DNA of 64,000 nucleotides from Methanoculleus oceani (GCF_023702065.1 NZ_QFDM01000002.1:496001-560000), one strand, 5' to 3'. Shown: positions 23,943 to 32,780, numbered from the stretch's first letter. Notes: generated from the sequence alone by a model not told the origin. A program made the numbers and translations.

Positions 23943-23997
23943 TTCGCGTACCTCTGATATGTCCTCTAATTTTTGTGCTGTCGATTAATATAGTTAC

Positions 23998-24699
23998 TCA
24001 CGACATGCGTTCGATGATCCGGGTCTCCGCATTTCCCCTGGAGATCTTGTTAACCAGGTCGTAGAACTCTTCCTGGATGCCTGCCGGAATCCTGACGACC
24101 CCAATCCAGGAACCATCCTTCTGCCACTCGTCCTGTTCGAGCGTCCCCGCGGTCTTGATCTCGTAGGCCCTCGCGGTATAATCCGCCGGAATCTTCACGG
24201 CGATGCGGACCTCCTCGAACCGGATGGGGAGAATGGGGCGGAGTGCTTTGACCACCTCTTTGACCTGCTCCTCGACGGATTTGAAGGGATCGATGCTCAC
24301 CCTCGCCTCTTCCATGGCAAGCTCGATGCGCTGCGGCGGGTGAGGGAACCCGGACTGCGGATTGACGGCGTTCCTTGAGATGAACGTGACGACCCGGTTC
24401 CGCTTCTCTGCAATAAGGTGGCGGCGCTGTTCGGATGTGAGATGGATCTCTCCCTTCTTGATGATCCGGAGCGCGGCCGGTTCGAACTCGGTCGTCTTGA
24501 AGACCTTCAGGAGAGCCTCGTCGGAGGCCCGCTCGGCATGGGCGGCGTTCGAGAAGACGGAGTCGGCAGCAACAACCTCCTCCAGGTCGACGTCCTCCCC
24601 CTGCCGGATGCGCATGGCCTGATCGGGGTCGACAAGCACTTCAAACCGCTCTCCGTAGCTCTCAAGCCGCGCTACGACTGCCTGGTCCAGGGGTATCAT
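23998..24699 (-). CDS. Ribosome maturation protein SBDS
   Basis: SBDS helps release the anti-association factor aIF6 from 60S-type subunits. The 233 residues have the FYSH domain (about 1-85, with LDQAVVARLESYGERFEVLVDP), the EQRRHLIAEKRNRVVTFISRNAVNP linker (about 111-135) and a C-terminal ferredoxin-like domain (about 160-233). It lies 9 nt after psmA. In many Archaea it is followed by rrp4-rrp41-rrp42, which are absent here. Confidence 0.95.
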   Translation of the reverse strand: MIPLDQAVVARLESYGERFEVLVDPDQAMRIRQGEDVDLEEVVAADSVFSNAAHAERASDEALLKVFKTTEFEPAALRIIKKGEIHLTSEQRRHLIAEKRNRVVTFISRNAVNPQSGFPHPPQRIELAMEEARVSIDPFKSVEEQVKEVVKALRPILPIRFEEVRIAVKIPADYTARAYEIKTAGTLEQDEWQKDGSWIGVVRIPAGIQEEFYDLVNKISRGNAETRIIERMS

Positions 24700-24708
24700 A
24701 CGGGTGGC

Positions 24709-25431
24709 TCACTCTTCGAACTGGTCGACGTAAATCTTCACTTCGTCCTTCTCCAGCTTCCGGAACTCCCGGGTCTCGATGGAGACGACGCCGATCTCGA
24801 TGGCGCTCACGTCGAGCTTACCCTCTGTCGCGGCATGCAGGGCTTTGATACCGAGTTTGATGGCGCCGGCGAAGTCCGCATCTTCCTGGTACTCGTCCTC
24901 GAAGACCTTCATGACCGCAGGCCGGCCCGTGCCGATCCCCGTCGCCTTGTACTCGAGCAGCGTGCCGCTCGGATCGGTCTCGAACAACCGGGCCTCCCCG
25001 TCGCTGACCCCTGCGATCAGGAGAGCGGTCCCGTAAGGGCGCGCCCCGCCGAACTGGGTGTAGGTCTGCATGTGGTCGCAGAGTTTTTTGGCCAGGATCT
25101 CGACGTTGATCGGCTCGTTGTAGGAGACCCGGTTGATCTGGGACTCGACCCGGGCCCTGTCCACGAGGGACCGCGCATCGCCGACGAGGCCGGAGGACGC
25201 CACACCGATATGCGTGTCGATCTTGAAGATCTTCTCGATGGAGACCGGTTCGAGGAGACGGGACGTCACCCTTTTATCAACGATCAGCACGACGCCTTCG
25301 CTGCACTTGATTCCGACGGCTGTCGTGCCCCTTTTCACCGCTTCTCTGGCGTACTCGACCTGGTAAAGCCTTCCGTCCGGGCTGAACACCGTGATCGCCC
25401 GGTCGTATCCCATCTGATATTGTGGTTGCAT
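24709..25431 (-). CDS. psmA: Proteasome subunit alpha
   Basis: Alpha subunits form the outer rings of the 20S proteasome and gate substrate entry. The 240 residues include YDRAITVFSPDGRLYQVEYAREAV-type N-terminal sequence (about 8-32) with the gating YDR motif, and GVSDGEARLFETDPSG (about 131). ATG 25431 shares one base with the Pop5 stop (TAATG). Residues such as KAIGTG appear as YKATGIGTG (about 149). The beta subunit is not in this window. Confidence 0.96.
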   Translation of the reverse strand: MQPQYQMGYDRAITVFSPDGRLYQVEYAREAVKRGTTAVGIKCSEGVVLIVDKRVTSRLLEPVSIEKIFKIDTHIGVASSGLVGDARSLVDRARVESQINRVSYNEPINVEILAKKLCDHMQTYTQFGGARPYGTALLIAGVSDGEARLFETDPSGTLLEYKATGIGTGRPAVMKVFEDEYQEDADFAGAIKLGIKALHAATEGKLDVSAIEIGVVSIETREFRKLEKDEVKIYVDQFEE

Positions 25432-25913
25432 TATCGTTCCTCCAAATCGGATTCGGTGAAAAACAATGACTTCTGATGCTTAATACCTTTTTCAACCAAA
25501 TCAACCTTTTGACGGGGATAGCGGTACACCGCAAAATAAGTTTCCCCGAGCTTCACTTCTCCGGCCTCGGAAACGGGCAGGATCGGTTTCATCCGGCGTC
25601 TCAGTGCATGGATGGTCCCGGAGGTGGCGACCGTCCGGAGTGCGGCCCGCTCGTCGGCGATCGCGTTGACCGTTGCAAGAGCGGTGGCGATATCCTTCTC
25701 CGTTCCTCGCCGGCACCGGACGACAACGTACCCCCCGTCGCAGAAGACCACCGCCGGCTGTGCAAGACCAACGGCCGCATCGCCCCAGAGGGAGGTCGCG
25801 GCCTCGATGACCGAGAGGTACACCTGCTTCTGGTCCATTGTCACCCCGTACGGGAGGATCCGCGCCAGGATATAACGCCGCTTTGCCCGCATTGCCGGGG
25901 GTCTCGGCTTCAT
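25431..25913 (-). CDS. rnp2: Ribonuclease P protein component 2 (Pop5-like)
   Basis: Pop5 pairs with Rpp30 to position the RNase P RNA that trims tRNA 5' leaders. The 160-residue protein has the N-terminal KPRPPAMRAKRRYILARI segment and a ferredoxin-like core (VVRCRRGTEKDIATALA, about 70). The acidic/basic tail after about residue 125 is less conserved. Its 3' end touches psmA (TAATG), and its start overlaps the rnp3 stop (25910-25913). Confidence 0.92.
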   Translation of the reverse strand: MKPRPPAMRAKRRYILARILPYGVTMDQKQVYLSVIEAATSLWGDAAVGLAQPAVVFCDGGYVVVRCRRGTEKDIATALATVNAIADERAALRTVATSGTIHALRRRMKPILPVSEAGEVKLGETYFAVYRYPRQKVDLVEKGIKHQKSLFFTESDLEER

Positions 25914-26554
25914 CGGACCACCCTCACGGGCCGGTGCGGTTCGACGATCCGGTCGACGGACGAGAGGGCTTCACTCACTTCCGCCCCCGTCATGCCGAAG
26001 AGCGCACAGAGGCCCCGGACCTCGCGGACCGATCGCTGCTCGAGGATCGAGCGTGCACCCGACGATATCGTCAGGGGAAAGCCGTAGCGCCGCTGCAGCG
26101 AGAGAATATCCGCGTACCGCTGCAGCGCCCTCTGGCGCTTCGTCCCGCGGAGGTGGATGATGGGAGCCATCGAGATATCCACCGCCACGCCGTGCTCCGC
26201 CGCCGACCGTGCGGCGACGTGATCGAAGGCGTTCCTCCGGGTGGCATGGATGTTCCTGACGACGTGCACCTCTTTGACCGCGACAACGGCCCGGTTGAAG
26301 GAGATCTCCCCTGCGTTGACGAAGACCACGTCGGCACGCCGGACGGCGGGGTCGCGCACCTGCCTGAGGACCTCCTTATGGGATGCAGCACCGATCACGG
26401 CACCCCGGAGAACCTCGACGCCGGGAGACTGACGCCCGACATCTCCGATAGCGACGACGCTGTCGAACCCGAGCCCTGCTGCCTCGACCGTCATCCGTGC
26501 AAGCGTCGAGTCACCGGCAGGATAGGGATGTATACTGGCGTCTGTGATCTTCAT
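25910..26554 (-). CDS. rnp3: Ribonuclease P protein component 3 (Rpp30-like)
   Basis: Rpp30 has a TIM-barrel-like fold and works with Pop5 in RNase P. The 214 residues show DASIHPYPAGDS (about 5), AGEISFNRAVVAVKEVHVVRNIH in outline (about 81-103), AFDHVAARSAAEHGVAVDI (about 108) and PLTISSGARS (about 160), all usual. ATG 26554 follows the L15e gene by 30 nt. Overlap with rnp2 is 4 nt, which suits equimolar synthesis. Confidence 0.92.
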   Translation of the reverse strand: MKITDASIHPYPAGDSTLARMTVEAAGLGFDSVVAIGDVGRQSPGVEVLRGAVIGAASHKEVLRQVRDPAVRRADVVFVNAGEISFNRAVVAVKEVHVVRNIHATRRNAFDHVAARSAAEHGVAVDISMAPIIHLRGTKRQRALQRYADILSLQRRYGFPLTISSGARSILEQRSVREVRGLCALFGMTGAEVSEALSSVDRIVEPHRPVRVVR

Positions 26555-26584
26555 CGTGGGTAGGCCGTATAAAAAAAGAAATAT

Positions 26585-27175
26585 TTATTTGCCGCGGTTC
26601 GCATGGGAACGAAGGCTCGGGCGTGTCTTCTCGGTTCCACGTCCGCGCGTCCGCATCCCGCGCCCCTTCATGCCGGCAGAGGTCTTGCCGCGCTCTGCCC
26701 GGCCCCGGTGAACCGGATCGGCCAGCCATGCGAGGTTGCGGTCGCTCCGGATCGACGGGTGGTGACCGTCGACCAGGATAACCTCAAACCACCTGGACCG
26801 TCCGTCCTCTCCGACCCAGTAGGAGTTCAGAGCCTCCATGTTCGGGAACTTGCGGGACGCACGCTCTTCGGCCATGCGCTGCAGGCTCTTTGCCGGGGTC
26901 ATCCGGCGCATGCCCATGCGTGCGGACCTGCGCCCGCGGATGTAGCGGGGCTTCCTCCGGCCACCGCGGCGGATCTTGACCCGCACGACGACGATTCCCT
27001 GCTTGGCCTTGTACCCGAGCGAGCGGGCCCGGTCGATCCGGGTCGGGTGCTCCACGCGTACGATACTTCCCTCGCGCCGCCACGTCTGGAGACGCTCCCA
27101 GAGGAGGCCTTTCACCTCGGACCGATCAGGCCGCTTCCATGCCTCGCGAACGTAGGCATACATTGACTTTGCCAT
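26585..27175 (-). CDS. 50S ribosomal protein L15e
   Basis: This 196-residue basic protein starts [21 protein letters not shown]. It has the family segments [18 protein letters not shown]-like [20 protein letters not shown] (about 59-78), [20 protein letters not shown] (about 91-110) and SYWVGEDG (about 118). It starts at ATG 27175 with GAGGTGA about 9 nt upstream and is the first gene of the superoperon. The leader holds a small CGGGA-TACG-TCCCG hairpin. Confidence 0.95.
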   Translation of the reverse strand: MAKSMYAYVREAWKRPDRSEVKGLLWERLQTWRREGSIVRVEHPTRIDRARSLGYKAKQGIVVVRVKIRRGGRRKPRYIRGRRSARMGMRRMTPAKSLQRMAEERASRKFPNMEALNSYWVGEDGRSRWFEVILVDGHHPSIRSDRNLAWLADPVHRGRAERGKTSAGMKGRGMRTRGRGTEKTRPSLRSHANRGK

Positions 27176-27303
27176 TTTTTAAATCACCTCAGGTTCAGCG
27201 TTTCCGCCACATTCCTTTCCGGGACGTATCCCGTGGTTCCTAACAGGTTGACGAGAGCGCTAATAAAGGATTCCTTTTGCCGGCCCCGGGGCCGCAGGAG
27301 GAC

Positions 27304-27798
27304 CTAGACACCCTTGCGCTTCTCCACGACCCGGATGGCATCCATCCGGGTGACGGGATACTGTCCGTTCTCGTCCTTCTCTGCCGACTTGACCATGTCC
27401 CAGACGGTGAGAAGGGCAACGGAGACGCCGGTGAGCGCTTCCATCTCGACGCCCGTCTTGCCGTAGGACTTCACGCGGGCGGTCGCCTCGATGTAGCCGT
27501 CGCCCTCCTCGAAATCGACGGTGATCCCACCGAGGGGTATGGGGTGGCACATGGGGATGATGCGCGGCGTCTCTTTCACCGCGAGGGTTGCCGCCACCCG
27601 TGCCGTCGCGAGGACGTTGCCCTTGACCGCGGTTCCCTCCCGGATGGCCCGGAGGGTTTCGCTCCGGAGGTAGATCCTGCCGCTCGCAACCGCTTCCCGG
27701 ACGACCTCGGGCTTTGCCGAGACGTCCACCATCTGCGCGCGATCATTCTCGATGTGGGTGAAGACCGGGGTCTTGCCGTGTTCGCCGGACTCGTTCAT
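27304..27798 (-). CDS. moaC: Cyclic pyranopterin monophosphate synthase MoaC
   Basis: MoaC makes cyclic pyranopterin monophosphate in molybdopterin/tungstopterin synthesis, needed for methanogen formylmethanofuran dehydrogenase. The 164-residue protein has IPMCHPIPLGGI (about 78-89), ARVKSYGKTGVEMEALTGVSVA in outline (about 103-124) and the catalytic DMVKSAEKD (about 130-138). The start is ATG 27798 (MNESGEHG). It lies 58 nt downstream of the NAD(P)HX repair gene on the same strand. Confidence 0.94.
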   Translation of the reverse strand: MNESGEHGKTPVFTHIENDRAQMVDVSAKPEVVREAVASGRIYLRSETLRAIREGTAVKGNVLATARVAATLAVKETPRIIPMCHPIPLGGITVDFEEGDGYIEATARVKSYGKTGVEMEALTGVSVALLTVWDMVKSAEKDENGQYPVTRMDAIRVVEKRKGV

Positions 27799-27856
27799 GT
27801 GTATCGCAGAAGATCTTCTGTTTCTGTCGGGATAAAAGAGGGCGTCTTCGGGCAGG

Positions 27857-29260
27857 TCACTCCGGCGCGGAGCGCCGGAAGAGTTCCTGCGGAATGTAGT
27901 CCGGCATATCGGTGGCGAGCATTCCGTTCCCCCGTTCCTCCGCGGCACGCATGCCGGCCCTGCCATTTACATACGCGGCGATGCAGGCGGCCTCGAACGC
28001 GGGGAGATGGCAGAAGAGCGCCCCCGTGACGCCGGCGAGCAGGTCGCCCGTCCCCCCGACGGTCATGGCGGGGGTTCCGGTCCGGTTGAACCTGACCCTT
28101 CTCCCATCGGATACGACGTCGACCGGGCCCTTGAGCAGGATGGTCCCCGCCGTTGCGGCGGCCTTCACGCACCGCCCGCGCGCCGCAAGATCCGCCGGGG
28201 GTTCCGCTCCGATCATCCGGGCGAACTCGCCCGCGTGCGGGGTGTAGATCGTCTCTTTCGCCACCGGCAGGGGGCGGGAGAGCGCATCGGCATCAAAGAC
28301 CGCCCTCCTCGCCGCCTCCGCGACGGCAAGCACGACGCCGTGGCTCTCCTTCCCGAGGCCCATCCCGCAGACGACCACGTCCGCCCGGTCGACGAGCGAA
28401 AGAATCGTCTCCAGGTGGTCGGCCGTGATCGCGCCCCCCTCCAGGCGCTCGTAGATCAGGTCGGGCATGGGGATGTACGCGGGGGAGGCGATCCGCACGA
28501 TATCGGCGCCGGCACGAAGCGCTCCCATCGCCGCGATGTAGGGGGCCCCCTGGTAGGGCCCGCCTCCGACGACGAGCACCTCGCCGCCGGCGCCCTTGTG
28601 GGCTCCGGATGCCCGGGCCGGGACGAGCGCAAGGTCGCCGGGGCCGGTGAATATCTCCGCTTCGAGCGGGATACCGATATCAACGACGTCCGCGCCCTCC
28701 ACCTTGGGCCGGTGGAACGATATGACCCGGCTCGCCCGGATGCCGGGGGTGGGGATATCGACGGCGACGACCGGCGCGCCGCTTCCATTCGCCCGGGCGA
28801 CGAGGGTCGCAAGCGGCTCCCGCACCGCGCCCGAGGCCCCGGTGCCGAGCATCGCATCGACGATGATGTCTGCTTCGCCAAACAGGCAGGAGAGCGCCTC
28901 GACGTCGGCGGCGCACCGGATCGGGTGGAGGGCGACGGAGCAGTGCCGGAGGAGGGAGGCCTGGGCGGCGGCCGAGGAGGTCGTCGAACCGCAGTCGGGG
29001 TAGACGACGTCGACCGAATCAAGGTGCCGGAGGTAGCGGGCCGCCACCATCCCGTCGCCGCCGTTGTTCCCCCTCCCGCAGAGGACGAGGACGCGGGAGA
29101 CGCCGCGGGCGAGGACGGCATCCGCAACCGCCCGCCCGGCGCTCTCCATCATCGAAAGCGACGGGTGGCCGAGCGCGACGGCGTTCCCCTCGACCGCCCG
29201 CATCCGGCCGGCGTCGATCACGCCGGTCTCCAGAAACTCCCGCATATCGTTTGTCGTCAT
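27857..29260 (-). CDS. nnr: Bifunctional NAD(P)H-hydrate epimerase / ADP-dependent dehydratase
   Basis: This fused enzyme repairs hydrated NAD(P)H. The N-terminal YjeF-N epimerase half (about 10-210) has LCGRGNNGGDGMVAARYL (about 60-77) and DAMLGTGASG (about 132). The C-terminal kinase-like dehydratase half (about 220-467) has EVLVVGGGPYQGAPYIAAMGALRAGAD in outline, TPHAGEFARM (about 360) and GGTGDLLAGVTGA (about 416). ATG 29260 has GGAGGGG 7 nt upstream; the longer frame upstream enters hairpin repeats and is rejected. The 467-residue length fits bacterial and archaeal fusions. Confidence 0.93.
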   Translation of the reverse strand: MTTNDMREFLETGVIDAGRMRAVEGNAVALGHPSLSMMESAGRAVADAVLARGVSRVLVLCGRGNNGGDGMVAARYLRHLDSVDVVYPDCGSTTSSAAAQASLLRHCSVALHPIRCAADVEALSCLFGEADIIVDAMLGTGASGAVREPLATLVARANGSGAPVVAVDIPTPGIRASRVISFHRPKVEGADVVDIGIPLEAEIFTGPGDLALVPARASGAHKGAGGEVLVVGGGPYQGAPYIAAMGALRAGADIVRIASPAYIPMPDLIYERLEGGAITADHLETILSLVDRADVVVCGMGLGKESHGVVLAVAEAARRAVFDADALSRPLPVAKETIYTPHAGEFARMIGAEPPADLAARGRCVKAAATAGTILLKGPVDVVSDGRRVRFNRTGTPAMTVGGTGDLLAGVTGALFCHLPAFEAACIAAYVNGRAGMRAAEERGNGMLATDMPDYIPQELFRRSAPE

Positions 29261-29326
29261 GTACCGCCCCTCCAGGGGTGTTGTATGATCGGTGCTTGGC
29301 GTTTCTTTCTTAGATAGTTTTTCGAA

Positions 29327-29450
29327 TGCGACGGACGGTACGTCCGGAGCGTGAGAAAACGCTTCGCGTTTTCGAGTGCGACGGGCCGAAGGGTGCGACG
29401 GACAACGTCCGGGAGCTTGAGAAGCCATCAGGCTTCGAGCCGGAGCTTGA
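29327..29450. repeat. Hairpin-rich dispersed repeat, third locus
   Basis: It contains GAAAACGC-TTC-GCGTTTTC (perfect, 29355-29373), GGAC-AAC-GTCC, AAGCC-ATCA-GGCTT and the connector GTGCGACGG, shared with the other arrays. It lies between the divergent NAD(P)HX repair and RecJ-like genes. Open frames across it are artefacts. Confidence 0.75.
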
Positions 29451-29485
29451 GATGCCGGACAATGATGTAGTTCCGTGCTCGCATG

Positions 29486-29494
29486 GATTTATTG
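29486..29494 (+). promoter_or_regulatory. TATA-like element of the RecJ-like operon
   Basis: GATTTATTG is centred 24 nt upstream of ATG 29514, again predicting transcription starting close to the start codon. Confidence 0.5.
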
Positions 29495-29513
29495 ACACTC
29501 ACGACGCACTACT

Positions 29514-30917
29514 ATGGAGATGAGCCTCGATAACGATGTGCGGAGAGCGGCAGATATCATCTGCAATGCGGAGTCGGTGACGATCATCTCCCACATCGAC
29601 GCCGACGGCATCAGCACGGAGGCTATCCTCTCGCAGGCGCTCACCCGGGAGGGCATGGCCGTAGACTCGGTCTTCGTCCGCCAGCTCGAGCCGATGGCGA
29701 TGCGCCACGTCCAAAAAGACGACTCGCTAAAACTCTTCACCGACCTCGGGGCCGGCCAGCAGAACCTCCTTGAGGATCACGGCCTCTGTGCGGACGAGGT
29801 CCTGATCCTCGATCACCACGTCGGCCAGCCCTGCGGCACGGCCTACCCCCAGGTGAACTGCCTGGACCACGGGTTCACCCGGATGAGCGCCGCCGGGCTC
29901 GCCTACCTGGTTGCAAAGGCGATCGACCCGACAGGCACCGATCTCGCCAAACTCGCCGTGGTCGGGAACGTCGGGGACATGATGGCCCGGGAGAACTGCG
30001 GGCTGGTCGGCCCGGCGCGCGAGATCGTCCAGGACGGCGTGGAGTACGGCAACATCGTCGTGCAGAAACCGGACTTGAACTGCTACGGCACGTCTACCCG
30101 CCCGGTCCACGTCTGCCTCGGCTACTGCGACGACCCCTACATCGACGGGATCTCGAACAGCACGAGCGGCGCGCTCAGGTTCCTCGAGCGGCTCGGTGTC
30201 GAGCTGAAGACGCCCCGGGGCGGCTGGCTCGTCTGGGAGGAACTCCCGTTCGAGGACCGGCGAAAGATCATCAGCGCCCTTGCCCAGCAGCTCATCGCAC
30301 ACGGGAGGGAGACCGACCGCCTGCTCGCCGAGACCTACACCTTCCCCGACGAGCCGGAGCGGACGCCGCTCCGGAACGCCTCCGAGTACGCCACCCTGCT
30401 CAATGCCTGCGGCCGGTGGGCGAAGCCCCGGATCGGGGGCAGCATCTGCCGCGGGGACCGCGGAGACGCCTACCGCGACGCGGAGCACATGCTCGCCCAT
30501 CACCGGACGGTCATCCGCGACCTGCTCCAGTACATCCTTGAAGCCGGGGTGACCGAGTTATCCCACCTCCAGTACATCCACACCGGCGACCGGTTCCCCG
30601 ACACCATCGTCGGGATCGGGGCGGGCATGGCGCTCTCCAAACTGAACTGGAAGAAACCGATGATGGTGCTGAGCGCGATGGTGGACGAACCGGAGGTCAC
30701 CAAGGTCTCGATGCGGACGAACGAGTGGGCGCTCGCCCGGGGGGTCGACCTCCAGGAGGCGCTCGTCGAGGCGTCGGCAGAGGTGGGCGGCGCAGGCGGC
30801 GGGCACCGGATCGCGGCCGGGGCGTTTATCCCCCACGATAAAGAAGAGGAGTTTGTTGATAGTGTCAACCGAATACTCAAACGACAGTTCGCTTCGGCGG
30901 ATCCGGACAATAGCTGA
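29514..30917 (+). CDS. DHH-family exonuclease, RecJ-like (GAN/RecJ homologue)
   Basis: This 467-residue DHH phosphoesterase resembles archaeal RecJ/GAN, a 5'-3' exonuclease associated with the replisome. Motifs are SHIDADGISTEAI (about 26-38), ILDHHVG (about 101), VGNVGDMMA (about 153) and the C-terminal DHHA1 GGAGGGHRIAAGAFI (about 427-441). RecJ-type substrate choice is inferred from family. The next gene, a PUA protein, starts inside its last 56 nt, and NAC and TrmI follow in overlapping order, so the operon mixes DNA and translation functions. Confidence 0.88.
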   Translation: MEMSLDNDVRRAADIICNAESVTIISHIDADGISTEAILSQALTREGMAVDSVFVRQLEPMAMRHVQKDDSLKLFTDLGAGQQNLLEDHGLCADEVLILDHHVGQPCGTAYPQVNCLDHGFTRMSAAGLAYLVAKAIDPTGTDLAKLAVVGNVGDMMARENCGLVGPAREIVQDGVEYGNIVVQKPDLNCYGTSTRPVHVCLGYCDDPYIDGISNSTSGALRFLERLGVELKTPRGGWLVWEELPFEDRRKIISALAQQLIAHGRETDRLLAETYTFPDEPERTPLRNASEYATLLNACGRWAKPRIGGSICRGDRGDAYRDAEHMLAHHRTVIRDLLQYILEAGVTELSHLQYIHTGDRFPDTIVGIGAGMALSKLNWKKPMMVLSAMVDEPEVTKVSMRTNEWALARGVDLQEALVEASAEVGGAGGGHRIAAGAFIPHDKEEEFVDSVNRILKRQFASADPDNS

Positions 30918-31359
30918 CTTCCAGTTCGGCGCCGGGGCGGGAGTTGCGATATTTCCCGATGAATGCACCTTCCAGTTCTCGACGACGGGGCGTATCCGCC
31001 AGGTGCGCATCGGAAAGGAGAGGCTTGCGACCGTTCGCGCACAGGACGGCCGCCTGACCCTCGGGATCGTCGGAGCGGCACGCCTCGCCGCCCATCTTGC
31101 CCCCCCGGCCTACCGGGTGACGGTGCAGGAGGATGTGGCCCCGTTCGTTGCGGACGGGAAGAACGCGATGGCAAAACACGTCGTCGCCGCCGACGAGGGC
31201 ATCCGTGCAGGGGATGAAGTGCTGGTGGTGACCGGCGACGACGTGCTCCTCGCCACCGGGGCGGCTTTGCTCTCCGGACGGGAGATGCTGGCATTTAATT
31301 ACGGTGTAGCGGTAAAAGTACGGCAGGGGAGAGGATCCGAATGTTTCCAGGAAAAGTAA
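30862..31359 (+). CDS. PUA domain-containing RNA-binding protein
   Basis: This 165-residue protein ends in a PUA domain (about 85-160): VTVQEDVAPFVADGKNAMAKHVV, then RAGDEVLVVTGDDVLLATGAALLSG. It is preceded by a small domain seen in archaeosine/pseudouridine-type proteins. I place the start at GTG 30862, 10 nt after GAGGAG; TTG 30853 is possible. It overlaps RecJ at its start and NAC by 19 nt at its end. No catalytic domain is visible, so it is probably a tRNA- or rRNA-binding factor. Confidence 0.82.
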   Translation: MSTEYSNDSSLRRIRTIADFQFGAGAGVAIFPDECTFQFSTTGRIRQVRIGKERLATVRAQDGRLTLGIVGAARLAAHLAPPAYRVTVQEDVAPFVADGKNAMAKHVVAADEGIRAGDEVLVVTGDDVLLATGAALLSGREMLAFNYGVAVKVRQGRGSECFQEK

Positions 31360-31682
31360 ACCCGAAAAAGATGAAGCAGATGATGAAGCAGATGGGCATG
31401 GAGATGGAGGAGATCGAGGGCGTGGAGAAGGTTGTCATCTATACGCCCGCGGGGAACTACGTCTTTGACGATGCCCAGGTCGTCGCTACCACCATGCAGG
31501 GAGTCACCAGTTACCAGCTCACGGGAGAGGCCCGGTTCGAGGAGGCGGTCCCGGAGATCCCCGACGACGACGTCGCCCTCGTCGCATCGCAGGCCGGGGC
31601 AACCGAGGAGGCCGCGAGGGCGGCGCTCGTCGAGACCCGTGGCGACATCGCCGAAGCGATCCTGAAACTCGCGCAGCAATGA
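31341..31682 (+). CDS. nac: Nascent polypeptide-associated complex protein (archaeal NAC)
   Basis: Archaeal NAC is a homodimer that binds ribosomes near the exit tunnel. The 113 residues have a methionine/lysine-rich start (KVNPKKMKQMMKQMGMEM), the NAC beta-barrel segment VEKVVIYTPAGNYVFDDAQV (about 28-47) and a C-terminal UBA domain (about 72-113; VALVASQAGATEEAARAALV). Both ends overlap neighbouring genes. Its placement with a PUA protein and TrmI is common in methanogens. Confidence 0.95.
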   Translation: MFPGKVNPKKMKQMMKQMGMEMEEIEGVEKVVIYTPAGNYVFDDAQVVATTMQGVTSYQLTGEARFEEAVPEIPDDDVALVASQAGATEEAARAALVETRGDIAEAILKLAQQ

Positions 31683-32404
31683 TCGAGATTGGCGAACGCC
31701 TCCTGCTCGTCGGGGAGAAGCGCGAGTACTTCGTGAAGGCAGGCGAGGGGCAGTTCTCCACCGACCGGGGGATGATCGATCTTACGGCGCTCGCGGGCAT
31801 GAAGTCCGGGGACGAGATCAGGACCCACCTCGACGTCCCGTTCACCGTCCTTCGCCCCCGGCCGACCGACTTCTTTGTCCACGCAAAAAGGAGCGGGGCG
31901 CCCATGCTCCCGAAAGACATCGGGATGGTGATCGCCTACACGGGCATGAACCGCGAGGACCGTGTCCTCGACGCCGGGACCGGGAGCGGCGTCGCCGCGA
32001 TCTACTTCGGGAATATCGCCCGCGAGGTGAAGACCTACGAGGTGCGCCCGGAGTTCGCCAGACTTGCGGAGAAGAACATCAGAAACGCCCGCCTCGAGAA
32101 CGTCGAGGTGGTCGCGGCCGATATGCTCGAGGCGACCGGCGAGTTCGACGTCGTCCACCTCGACCTGACGATAACGCCGGCGCACGTGGAGCACGCCTTC
32201 TCGCTCCTTTCTCCCGGCGGCTATCTCTCCTGCTACACGCCGTTCCTCGAGCATACGTTCGTCGCGCTCGATACCGCAGGGCCGCTCTTCCGCGACGTCC
32301 ACTGCTACGAGTGCATGGAACGGGAACTGACGCGCTCCGCCCGGGGGACGCGCCCGTCAACCAGGGTCGGCCACAGCGGCTACGTCACGATCGCGCGAAA
32401 ATAG
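31679..32404 (+). CDS. trmI: tRNA (adenine-57/58-N1) methyltransferase TrmI
   Basis: TrmI methylates A57/A58 in the tRNA T-loop using S-adenosylmethionine. The 241-residue protein has an N-terminal beta domain (GERLLLVGEKREYFVK) and a Rossmann domain with VLDAGTGSGVAAIYFG (about 98-113), EVRPEFARLAEKN (about 122) and HLDLTITP (about 161), where the family often has DLP. ATG 31679 overlaps the NAC stop by 4 nt. The end SARGTRPSTRVGHSGYVTIARK is typical. Confidence 0.92.
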   Translation: MIEIGERLLLVGEKREYFVKAGEGQFSTDRGMIDLTALAGMKSGDEIRTHLDVPFTVLRPRPTDFFVHAKRSGAPMLPKDIGMVIAYTGMNREDRVLDAGTGSGVAAIYFGNIAREVKTYEVRPEFARLAEKNIRNARLENVEVVAADMLEATGEFDVVHLDLTITPAHVEHAFSLLSPGGYLSCYTPFLEHTFVALDTAGPLFRDVHCYECMERELTRSARGTRPSTRVGHSGYVTIARK

Positions 32405-32408
32405 AGAG

Positions 32409-32597
32409 TTAGTATTCCTTCAGCGGGCGCTCCCACCCGGTGTAACCGCAGTAGATGCAGCAGTCCCCGTCGCAGTGCCTGCACTTCTGCGAGGGCTGCG
32501 GTACCATCACGGTACCCTTTTTGTTGCAGTATAAACATCCAAGCCCCCCGCAGTGACAGCAGACTTCGGGAGCATACTCTTCTTTCTCCTCGGACAT
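32409..32597 (-). CDS. Small cysteine-rich zinc-binding protein, 62 residues
   Basis: This 62-residue protein has CCHCGGLGCLYCNKKG (about 13-28) and CRHCDGDCCIYCGYTG (about 39-54), two DnaJ-like CxxCxxGxC units that should bind zinc. ATG 32597 has AGGAGGAG 5 nt upstream, so translation signals are strong. It converges on TrmI with 4 nt between stops. No family name is recognised; DnaJ central-domain-like fold is inference. Confidence 0.8.
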   Translation of the reverse strand: MSEEKEEYAPEVCCHCGGLGCLYCNKKGTVMVPQPSQKCRHCDGDCCIYCGYTGWERPLKEY

Positions 32598-32751
32598 GAT
32601 TCTCCTCCTGAAATAGTATGGGGCGGGCGGAGGTGACAAAGGTTGTCATGGGGGTAGGGCACGCACCCGGAAAAAAGGTATTTAGTGGGTGCGAGGTGAA
32701 TCATTATTCAGGAGAGAAGAGGGGCGGAATGATCCGGGCGCCCGCACGCCT

Positions 32752-32759
32752 GATTAAAA
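32752..32759 (+). promoter_or_regulatory. TATA-like element of pyrBI
   Basis: GATTAAAA is centred about 25 nt upstream of ATG 32781, with no ribosome-binding site between, so the pyrB mRNA is probably leaderless. Confidence 0.55.
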
Positions 32760-32780
32760 ACCCCGGAAGGTAGCCGCACG

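Noticed and set aside
28007-29317. 436-residue plus-strand frame opposite the NAD(P)HX repair gene
   Set aside because: Shadow of a high-GC coding strand; the minus strand has all family motifs.
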